Origin: Amycolatopsis echigonensis
Lineage (GTDB): Bacteria > Actinomycetota > Actinomycetes > Mycobacteriales > Pseudonocardiaceae
Assembly: GCF_014174495.1 (NCBI RefSeq)
Contig: NZ_JACJHR010000021.1
Span: 58,207-122,206 of the forward strand
Direction: 5' to 3'
Length of the DNA: 64,000 nucleotides
Shown one piece after another: positions 57,992 through 64,000 of this stretch. Within the stretch, counting starts at the first letter, position 1. Each line of letters begins with the position of its first letter. Made by a program: the position numbers and the translations under genes. A model generated the notes under the pieces. The model had not been told where the DNA came from and searched no databases. It worked only from the letters and a program-made list of their open reading frames with translations.

Positions 57992-58614
57992 CAGCCGGCG
58001 CCGACGCCCGCCGCGGCACCATGCGATGGCTCCGCTGGACCGCGCTCGCCGTCGCCGTCGCCGCGGTCGCCGTCGGCGTGCTCATCAGCACCCGGATCGG
58101 CGACGACCCGAACCTGGTCGACACCCCGCTGATCGGCAAGCCCGCACCCGAGCTCACCCTGCCCTACCTCGAACGAGACGGCGGCCTCGCGCTGCGTTCG
58201 CTGCGCGGCCAGGTCGTCGTGGTCAACTTCTGGGCCTCATGGTGCGTGCCGTGCCGCGAGGAACAGCCCACCCTGACCGCCGCCGCGGACGCCTACCGCA
58301 CGGCGGGCGTGACCTTCGTCGGCATCAGCTACCAGGACCAGCCCAAGTCCGCGGTCGGATTCCTCAACGAACTCGGCCGCGGCAAGAGCTACCAGTACGT
58401 CACCGACCCCGGCTCCCGCGCGGCCATGGAATTCGGGATCTACGGCATCCCGGAAACGTTCTTCCTCGACCGCTCCGGAACCATCGTCGCCAAGATCACC
58501 GGCCCGGTGGACCCGCCGCTGCTGAAGTCCGCCCTCGACGACATCGTCGCCGGGCGGAAACCGCAGTCCCGCACCGGCGGCTCCGTCCAGCCCGCTCCCG
58601 GCCAGGGCCGCTGA
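57988..58614 (+). CDS. CcmG/DsbE-type membrane-anchored thioredoxin
   Basis: This is a 208-residue protein with one N-terminal helix (about 16-34) and a TlpA/DsbE-type thioredoxin domain. The active site is FWASWCVPCREEQPTL (Cys86 and Cys89), and the cis-Pro is in YGIPETFFLDRSG. It should pass electrons from CcdA to CcmH. It is the last gene of the ccm operon and overlaps the CcmI-like gene by four bases. Confidence 0.9.
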   Translation: MTAGADARRGTMRWLRWTALAVAVAAVAVGVLISTRIGDDPNLVDTPLIGKPAPELTLPYLERDGGLALRSLRGQVVVVNFWASWCVPCREEQPTLTAAADAYRTAGVTFVGISYQDQPKSAVGFLNELGRGKSYQYVTDPGSRAAMEFGIYGIPETFFLDRSGTIVAKITGPVDPPLLKSALDDIVAGRKPQSRTGGSVQPAPGQGR

Positions 58615-59030
58615 CCTCCGTCAGCCATGCCAGAATGAGGCCGTGGTGAGGCTCCGGCGCTGATCAGGAGCGTCGCGCACCGGTCGGCATCCGGTGGGTC
58701 CTAACTGCTCCAGCTCGCCCTCGCTGTCAGCGGCGATCGAGCCGAAGAAGTCACAGCGCTCGCGTCGACGATGCGCCGTCCGGCTGCGCATCGAGTGCAC
58801 GGCCACGATTCATCTGGGCTCGCCGCATCGGCGGTGGGTGTTCTGCTGGTACCGCTTGTCCAGACCCGGGCCGCCGTGCCGGACGGCTGGCCCCCTTGCG
58901 GGCAGATGGAGCCCGGCGCACCGGTAGGCGGCACCGTGGTCTTCTTGTCGACGGCACAACCGGTTGGTCGCTGATGTCCAGCACCGCCGGTGAGCGAAGC
59001 CGCTTGCGATGGCGGGCAGAGGCACCGGAA
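58615..59030. other. Intergenic region after the ccm operon
   Basis: These 416 bases separate the rightward ccm operon from the leftward ctaG-like gene. Short open frames on both strands show no ribosome site and no recognised domain. Low-complexity coding-like stretches could be remnants of a lost gene. No strong hairpin with a U-tract is visible. Confidence 0.4.
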
Positions 59031-60050
59031 TTAGCCGTCCTGGGGCGGTTTTTGCTGTGTCCATCGGAAGTGTGCCGCGACGTTCGGGTCGTCTTCCCAC
59101 CAGGGGCGCATCGTGGCAGGTAGTTCCGCAGCAGTGCCGGCCGTTTCAGCGGCTGTTGCTGTGGGGTTTTGTCTGCGTTGTTCGGCTCGTTGGTATTGGT
59201 CGAGTTGTGCGTCGATCTCGGCGGCGTGTTCCTTGTCGCGGCGTCGCAGTTGCTGCATGGACAGGATGAGGAAGGGTACGAGGGCGAGGTCGCCGAGGCC
59301 CCACAGGACGGCCGCACCGGTTGTCTGGTCGGTGTCGGGGGGAAGCCCTCCTGCGCCGTTGAGTGCGAGATAGTAGTCGGCGGCGACGAGGCTGCCGGAC
59401 ATGAGCAGGGCGATGGGGACGATGACGTCGAGGGCGACTTCGGCGAAGGTCAGTCCGACCGAGACGACGTGCGGGTACAGCTTGGGCACGGGATCGCGTT
59501 GCAGGCGGGTCCAGAAGTAGTGTGCCCCGGCGATCAGTAGCGCGGCTTGGGTGAGTTCGCTGGTCCAGTGGCTGCGCAGCCCGGCTTCGTACCAGCCGCT
59601 GCCGTAGAGCGCGATGGGTACGCCGAGCAGCACTAGCACGCCGATCAGCGGATGGGTGACGGCCCGCATGGCGGCCGAGTGCAGGATGCGGCTGCACCGT
59701 GCCCTGGTTGCCGGGGTTGCGGTGTCGCGGGCGAGTCGGGCGGGCAGGGCGTGGGCGAGGAATTGCGGTGTGATCATCAGCAGCGTGACGACTTGGATGG
59801 CGCGGACGCTGAAGAGAACGTTCTGATAGGCCCCGATCGAGGTCACGGTGACGAGGGCGTAACTGCCGAGCCCGCTGTAGCACCACACGATGCGGCTTGC
59901 GGGCCAGGTGCCACCGGCTCGGCGGAGCTTCCGCACGCGCAGGGCGTACCAGAGACCGAAGGCCAGCATCGCCGCGATCGGTGCGGGATGCCAGGACCAT
60001 GCGGTGAGCGCGGTGGTCCAGGTCAAGGGTGGCAAGGAAACGGTCGGCAT
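59031..60050 (-). CDS. CtaG-like cytochrome c oxidase assembly / membrane protein
   Basis: This is a 339-residue protein with seven membrane helices and a long charged C-terminal tail, matching the caa3-type CtaG family. It starts with PLTWTTALTAWSWHPAPIAA; the WHP motif is typical, as are MITPQFLAHALPARL and YYLALNGAGG. The family is tied to copper delivery to cytochrome oxidase, though some members have other roles. The nearby cytochrome c genes fit this. Confidence 0.85.
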   Translation of the reverse strand: MPTVSLPPLTWTTALTAWSWHPAPIAAMLAFGLWYALRVRKLRRAGGTWPASRIVWCYSGLGSYALVTVTSIGAYQNVLFSVRAIQVVTLLMITPQFLAHALPARLARDTATPATRARCSRILHSAAMRAVTHPLIGVLVLLGVPIALYGSGWYEAGLRSHWTSELTQAALLIAGAHYFWTRLQRDPVPKLYPHVVSVGLTFAEVALDVIVPIALLMSGSLVAADYYLALNGAGGLPPDTDQTTGAAVLWGLGDLALVPFLILSMQQLRRRDKEHAAEIDAQLDQYQRAEQRRQNPTATAAETAGTAAELPATMRPWWEDDPNVAAHFRWTQQKPPQDG

Positions 60051-60130
60051 GATGGCTGCGTCACGGGTCCTGTCGGTCTCGGGTCACGGCCACGCGGATG
60101 CTCGCTCAGGCCGCTGTCACCGTCGGGCGG

Positions 60131-60436
60131 TTACGGGGAATTCGGCGCGGCCCCGTCCTCGGAGCCTCTCGTTCTGCTCTCGGGAAGGCCGTCATCCGGG
60201 CGGTCGTCGGCCGCGTCGTCGCCTGCCGCGGCACCGTCAGGATCCTCGACTCCGGAGGGCATGCCGGTCGTGGTGGCGCCGGCTTCGCCCGCCTGGGCGG
60301 CGATGCGGCGGCGTTCGGGGTCGCGGGCTTGGGCGATGCCGATTCCGGTGAGCGCGGCGGCGAGGGCGACGACGATGGCGATCAGGGTCCAGACTCCGGC
60401 CGTGCCTGAGCCGGCGGCCAGTAGCGTGGTCGTCAT
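60131..60436 (-). CDS. Small single-pass membrane protein
   Basis: This is a 101-residue protein with one hydrophobic segment (TAGVWTLIAIVVALAAALTG) and a long Asp/Gly/Ala-rich acidic tail. ATG 60436 has GGAGG six bases upstream. No family was recognised; the acidic tail could bind cations, which would fit the neighbouring CDF exporter. The gap to the ctaG-like gene is 80 bases. Confidence 0.65.
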   Translation of the reverse strand: MTTTLLAAGSGTAGVWTLIAIVVALAAALTGIGIAQARDPERRRIAAQAGEAGATTTGMPSGVEDPDGAAAGDDAADDRPDDGLPESRTRGSEDGAAPNSP

Positions 60437-60507
60437 GGTGGGTTCCTCCGTGCGGGCGCGGCCGGCCCAGGCCCGCGTGGAAACGTTGAGCTGACCTGGG
60501 CCGGGGT

Positions 60508-61494
60508 TCATGGCTGGGGTCGGTAGGTCCGGCCGTGCGGGTGGTCGCAGTGCTCGTCGTCGGCCTCGGGTGTGGTGTGGTCGACCTGCAGGGTGGTGTG
60601 TTCCAGGTGGTGGCGTGCGCGCATGATCTCCTCGACGCCCTGGCGGATGGCGTGGCAGTCGGCGCCCGGTTTGACGAGGATGTGCGCGGACAGCGCGGTG
60701 TCGCCGGAGGTGATCTGCCAGATGTGCAGGTCGTGAATCTGCACTACGTCGGGCACGGCGGCCAACTCGCCGCCGATCGCCTCGGGGTCCAGGTGCGCGG
60801 GGGCGGCTTCGAGGAAGATCCGCCCGGATTCCTTGACCAGGCCCCAGCCCGCCTTGGCCATCAGCGCCGCGACGATCAACGCGGCGATGGCGTCCGCGCG
60901 GGCGAAGCCGGTCCAGAGGATCACGCCACCGGCGACCGCGGTCGCGATGAACGCGTAGAGGTCGTTGAGGATGTGCTGGAACGCACCCTCGACGTTCAGG
61001 CTGGACCGGTTGGCGCGGCTGATGCACCAGGACGCGGCCACGTTGACCGCGATGCCCACCAGTGCGGTGATGAACACCAGCAGCCCCTCCACCGGTGGGG
61101 GGTCGATGAGCCGGCGTACGCCCTCGTAGACGAACCACGCGGTCAGCAACAGCAGGGTGATGCCGTTGGCCTGGGCGGAGAGGATCTCGGCGCGTTTGAG
61201 GCCGTAGGTGTAGTTGCCGCGCGCGGGCCGGGCCGCCAGCCGGATCGCGATGAGCGCGAGCACGATCGACGCGGCGTCGGTGAGCATGTGCCCGGCGTCG
61301 GAGATCAGCGCCAGCGATCCGGCGATCAGCCCGACCACCACCTCGGCCGTCATGAACGCCACGATCAGCCCGAGCGCGAGACCGAGCCACTTCCGGTCCG
61401 CGTTCGCCGACACCCCGTGCCCGTGTCCGTGTCCGGTCTCGCCGGTCCCCTCCGCCTGCCCGGCACGTTGGGCCTGGTGTTCAGTGGTGGCCAC
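60508..61494 (-). CDS. CDF-family cation efflux protein (CzcD-like)
   Basis: This is a 328-residue protein with six membrane helices and a C-terminal cytoplasmic metal-binding domain. A HGHGHG-type stretch precedes helix 1; helix 2 has SDAGHMLTDA and helix 5 has HILNDLYAFIA, together the HxxxD and HD-type zinc sites. A His-rich loop (DDEHCDHPHGR) ends the protein. It exports Zn2+ or a similar divalent ion. GTG 61494 follows GGAGGG by seven bases. It overlaps the zinc-ribbon gene by 14 bases. Confidence 0.92.
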   Translation of the reverse strand: MATTEHQAQRAGQAEGTGETGHGHGHGVSANADRKWLGLALGLIVAFMTAEVVVGLIAGSLALISDAGHMLTDAASIVLALIAIRLAARPARGNYTYGLKRAEILSAQANGITLLLLTAWFVYEGVRRLIDPPPVEGLLVFITALVGIAVNVAASWCISRANRSSLNVEGAFQHILNDLYAFIATAVAGGVILWTGFARADAIAALIVAALMAKAGWGLVKESGRIFLEAAPAHLDPEAIGGELAAVPDVVQIHDLHIWQITSGDTALSAHILVKPGADCHAIRQGVEEIMRARHHLEHTTLQVDHTTPEADDEHCDHPHGRTYRPQP

Positions 61495-61849
61495 CGTGGT
61501 GCCCTCCGTGCTGCGGACGGTACTCGTGCTGCCCGAACAGCTCACCCAGGAACCCGCCGCCATGGCGGCGCTCGCCGTAGGCGGGTGGCGGGTAGTACGG
61601 CTGAGCCGGTGCCGCGTACTGCGGCGGCGCAGGCTGCGACGGCGGGGTGGGCTGGGCGGCGGCGTAGAACCTGGCCTCCGCCGTGGCCAGCTGTTCCATC
61701 TCGCCGCGGTCGAGGAATACCCCGCCGCAACCGGTGCACTGGTCGATCTCCACCCCGAACCGGTTCACCGGCAGCATCTGGGACACACATTTCGGGCACA
61801 ACAACCCCGCCCCGCCGCCTGTCGGCTGCTCGCCTGTCGCGCTACTCAT
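61481..61849 (-). CDS. zf-TFIIB-type zinc-ribbon protein
   Basis: This is a 122-residue protein. CPKCVSQMLPVNRFGVEIDQ followed by CTGCGGVFLDRGEMEQL is the zf-TFIIB pattern of two CxxC pairs, and a Pro/Tyr/Gln-rich and His-rich tail (GHHGGHH) follows. ATG 61849 has GAGGTG five bases upstream. Its stop overlaps the CDF start, so it may assist zinc handling by that exporter (inference). Confidence 0.82.
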   Translation of the reverse strand: MSSATGEQPTGGGAGLLCPKCVSQMLPVNRFGVEIDQCTGCGGVFLDRGEMEQLATAEARFYAAAQPTPPSQPAPPQYAAPAQPYYPPPAYGERRHGGGFLGELFGQHEYRPQHGGHHGGHH

Positions 61850-61901
61850 CGCTGCACCTCTCGCGTCGTCATCGCTCACGTCCGCTGCCTATCCTGCCTC
61901 A

Positions 61902-61921
61902 AGTATAGTGATATGCGCATA
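61902..61921 (-). promoter_or_regulatory. Promoter and palindrome before the zinc-ribbon/CDF operon
   Basis: Read leftward, TATGCGCATA (61921-61912) is a perfect palindrome and TATACT (61907-61902) a good -10 element. ArsR-type repressors of the CmtR group use similar AT-rich palindromes, and a CmtR-like gene lies just to the right. Confidence 0.5.
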
Positions 61922-61998
61922 AATGGATTACTGGGGTCCGAGCGAGTCCGGGCACGTCCTCTGACGCAGTCGTTGTCGTTTGAATCGCCAATTGCTGC

Positions 61999-62022
61999 TA
62001 TCATCGTCTTGTGGCGATGATA
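61999..62022. promoter_or_regulatory. Inverted repeat overlapping the CmtR-like start
   Basis: TATCATCG and CGATGATA form a perfect eight-base inverted repeat with an eight-base centre that contains the GTG start at 62011. This suits autorepression of a leaderless or nearly leaderless transcript. Confidence 0.65.
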
Positions 62023-62427
62023 AGCAGGGATGGATGCCTCGCGTCGAGCGTGGGCGCGGGCTTGGACCCGGCGGTGGCGCTGTTCCACAGTCTCTCCGAC
62101 GCCACCCGGCTGGCGATCGTGCAACGCCTCGCTCATGGGGAGGCGCGGGTCGCAGACCTGGTGGCCGCGCTGGGGATGGCGCAGTCCACGGTCTCGGCGC
62201 ACGTGGCCTGCCTGCGTGATTGCGCGCTGGTGGTGGGCCGCCCGCAGGGCCGGCAGGTGTTCTACAGCCTCGCCCGGCCGGAGTTGATGGACCTGCTGGC
62301 GTCGGCGGAGACGCTGCTGGCCGCGACCGGCAACGCGGTGGCGCTGTGCCCGAACTACGGCACCGACGCCGCGGCCGACGCAACCCCGGACAGCGTGATT
62401 CGGGATAGCAAGGAGAGTGCTCGATGA
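62011..62427 (+). CDS. cmtR: CmtR-like Cd/Pb-sensing ArsR repressor
   Basis: This is a 138-residue winged-helix protein. Cys67 and Cys71 in the recognition helix (HVACLRDCALVVGR) and Cys113 in ALCPNYG match the three cysteine ligands of mycobacterial CmtR, which senses Cd2+ and Pb2+. MAQSTVSAH is the DNA-contacting helix. The GTG start lies inside an inverted repeat. It overlaps the ATPase start by four bases; in mycobacteria CmtR likewise sits beside the ATPase CtpG. Confidence 0.9.
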   Translation: MAMISRDGCLASSVGAGLDPAVALFHSLSDATRLAIVQRLAHGEARVADLVAALGMAQSTVSAHVACLRDCALVVGRPQGRQVFYSLARPELMDLLASAETLLAATGNAVALCPNYGTDAAADATPDSVIRDSKESAR

Positions 62428-64000
62428 GTGACGCGTGCGGCTGCGGCCACGAAGAACCTGTGAGCGTGGAGGCCGAGGAGCACGAGCCGGAGCGGCTGTG
62501 GCAAGTCAAGGAACTGCAGTTCGCGGCGAGCTCTGGAGCGTTCCTGCTCGCCGCGCTGATCGCCGGCTGGGCCGGCGCGGCGCGGCCGGTGGAGCTGGTG
62601 CTGGAGGTGGCGGCGTTGCTGGCCGGTGCCTACACCTTCGTCCCGTCCACGCTGAAGCGGCTGGTGAAGGGCAAGATCGGGGTCGGCACGCTGATGACGA
62701 TCGCCGCGGTCGGCGCGGTCATTCTCGGCGAGGTCGGCGAGGCCTCGATGCTGGCTTTCCTGTTCTCCATCAGTGAGGGCCTGGAGGAGTACTCGCTGGC
62801 CCGCACCCGTCGCGGCCTGCGTGCCCTGCTGTCCCTGGTTCCCGAGCAGGCCACCGTCTTGCGCGACGGCACGGAGGTCATGGTGTCGCCGGCCGAGCTG
62901 CGGGTCGGCGACAGCATGCTGGTCAAGCCCGGTGAGCGAATCGCCACCGACGGCATCATCCGCGACGGCCGTACTGCCTTGGACGTCTCGGCGATCACCG
63001 GCGAATCGGTGCCGGTCGAGGCAGGTCCCGGCAGCGAGGTGTTCGCTGGATCGATCAACGGCACCGGCGTGCTCGAAGTCGAGGTCACCACCACCGCGGA
63101 GGACAACTCCCTGGCGCGGATCGTGCGGATCGTGGAAGCCGAACAGGCCCGTAAGGGCGCCTCCCAACGCCTCGCGGACCGCATCGCGAAACCGTTGGTG
63201 CCGGGCATCATGATCGCCGCCGCGCTGATCGCTGCGGTCGGCAGCCTGCTCGGCGACCCGGTCACCTGGATCGAGCGTGCCCTGGTCGTGCTCGTCGCCG
63301 CCTCCCCGTGCGCGCTGGCGATCTCCGTGCCCGTCGCGGTCGTGGCCGCGGTCGGCGCGGCCAGCAAGCTCGGCGTGCTGGTCAAGGGCGGTGCCGCCCT
63401 CGAAGCGCTCGGTGCGGTCCGCGGAGTCGCGTTGGACAAGACCGGCACCCTCACCGCGAACCGGCCCGCCGTCATCGACGTCGCCACCACCCATGGCGCG
63501 AGCCGCGAGCAGGTCCTGCACCTGGCAGCAGCATTGGAGGCCCGCAGCGAACATCCTCTCGCGAGGGCGATCCTTGCCGCGGTCGACGAGGTCACCCCGG
63601 CCTCGGCCGTGGAGGCGGTCACCGGGGCGGGTCTCACCGGCCGTCTGGACGGGCGCACCGTTCGGCTGGGGCGTCCCGGCTGGCTCGAACCCAGCTCACT
63701 GGCGACGGACGTGGCGCGGATGCAGCAGGCCGGCGCGACCGCGGTGCTGGTCGAGCAGGACGGCCAGGTCGTCGGCGCGATCGCGGTCCGCGACGAGCTT
63801 CGCCCGGAAGCCGTCGAGGTGGTGGCGCAGCTTCGCCGGGACGGCTACCACGTCGCGATGCTCACCGGCGACAACCACGCCACCGCCACCGCACTGGCGA
63901 AGGACGTCGGGATCGAAAACGTGCACGCCGAACTCCGCCCGGAGGACAAGGCTCGCCTGATCGAACACCGGGTCGCCGATCCGCTGGGCGTCGAGGTGTT
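62424..64000 (+). CDS. ctpG: CtpG-like heavy-metal P-type ATPase (cut by window end)
   Basis: The first 525 residues of a metal-exporting P1B ATPase are present, with no stop before the window end. A short N-terminus with MSDACGCGHEE and a Glu/His stretch replaces a full metal-binding domain. Helix-4 motif ASPCALAIS (about 293-295), ITGESVPVE, DKTGTLTANRP and the HP locus (SEHPLARAIL) are intact; the GDGxND motif would lie just outside. ATG 62424 follows AAGGAGAG. It is coupled to the CmtR-like repressor, as in mycobacteria. Confidence 0.9.
   Translation, partial: MSDACGCGHEEPVSVEAEEHEPERLWQVKELQFAASSGAFLLAALIAGWAGAARPVELVLEVAALLAGAYTFVPSTLKRLVKGKIGVGTLMTIAAVGAVILGEVGEASMLAFLFSISEGLEEYSLARTRRGLRALLSLVPEQATVLRDGTEVMVSPAELRVGDSMLVKPGERIATDGIIRDGRTALDVSAITGESVPVEAGPGSEVFAGSINGTGVLEVEVTTTAEDNSLARIVRIVEAEQARKGASQRLADRIAKPLVPGIMIAAALIAAVGSLLGDPVTWIERALVVLVAASPCALAISVPVAVVAAVGAASKLGVLVKGGAALEALGAVRGVALDKTGTLTANRPAVIDVATTHGASREQVLHLAAALEARSEHPLARAILAAVDEVTPASAVEAVTGAGLTGRLDGRTVRLGRPGWLEPSSLATDVARMQQAGATAVLVEQDGQVVGAIAVRDELRPEAVEVVAQLRRDGYHVAMLTGDNHATATALAKDVGIENVHAELRPEDKARLIEHRVADPLGVEV

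Noticed and set aside
58621..59317. Possible transposase remnants between the ccm operon and ctaG-like gene
   Set aside because: The short frames showed no DDE motif, terminal repeats or target duplication that I could identify, so no mobile element is called.
59652..61908. Long plus-strand frames opposite the ctaG-like and CDF genes
   Set aside because: They are antisense to genes with clear membrane topology and metal motifs and have no supporting ribosome site or family.

Overview
The window is about 70% GC. Genes are tightly packed, GTG starts and four-base ATGA/GTGA overlaps are common, and Shine-Dalgarno sequences are strong, which points to an actinomycete. Intergenic repeats built on GGACTCAGAGTCC and on the palindrome CACCCAATGCCACATTGGGTG, together with the gene content, suggest Amycolatopsis or another Pseudonocardiaceae genus. 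That taxonomic call is inference. No tRNA, rRNA, CRISPR array or intact transposase was seen.

Region 1 (about 0.5-26.4 kb) reads as one large fluoride-response locus. Seven elements match the fluoride (crcB-motif) riboswitch: minus strand at 2733-2797, 2196-2270, 15779-15831 and 18924-18973; plus strand at 2903-2953, 10760-10818 and 19043-19089. They lead into (i) a leftward DUF190-crcB-DUF190-crcB cluster for fluoride export; (ii) a rightward operon for a membrane complex related to hydrogenase-4/formate hydrogenlyase (hyfC, E, F, G-like, I-like, B plus DUF2180), in which the NiFe and proximal Fe-S cysteine ligands are gone; (iii) a DUF3040 gene, followed by a PAP2 phosphatase; (iv) a leftward Nudix, dynamin-like GTPase, PAP2, ABC-ATPase operon; (v) a leftward pair of MutS-type ATPases; (vi) a nine-gene rightward operon with a MoxR/DUF58 module and an enolase, a classic fluoride-inhibited enzyme. 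In nearly every case the 3' part of the aptamer can also pair with sequence at or next to the Shine-Dalgarno, so a common translational switch is proposed. Two of the leaders carry very short ORFs between riboswitch and first gene.

Region 2 (26.8-39.4 kb) holds phoU, an M50 intramembrane protease with CBS-like domains, a zf-HC2 protein, a cupredoxin lipoprotein with an unrecognised Cys-rich protein, a polar amino-acid ABC transporter with a class-V aminotransferase behind a CsoR-like operator, an alpha/beta hydrolase, and an ArsR-family (NmtR/CzrA-like) repressor divergent from a P1B-4 metal ATPase. Decayed hydrolase fragments lie on both sides of that last pair.

Region 3 (39.4-58.6 kb) holds a second complex-I-like operon (nuoA, a degenerate NuoB/D-like protein with a His/Met-rich insert, nuoH, J, K, L, M, N), a VanW protein, a multicopper oxidase, a CPVC membrane protein, CcdA and a complete System I cytochrome c maturation operon (ccmA, B, C, D, E, F, H, I and a CcmG-like thioredoxin). 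Most actinobacteria use System II instead. A 17-bp palindrome, TACTA-N7-TAGTA, recurs at six promoters in regions 2 and 3 and may mark one shared regulon.

Region 4 (59-64 kb) holds a CtaG-like protein, a small membrane protein, a CDF cation exporter with a zinc-ribbon protein, and a CmtR-like repressor next to a CtpG-like metal ATPase cut by the window end.
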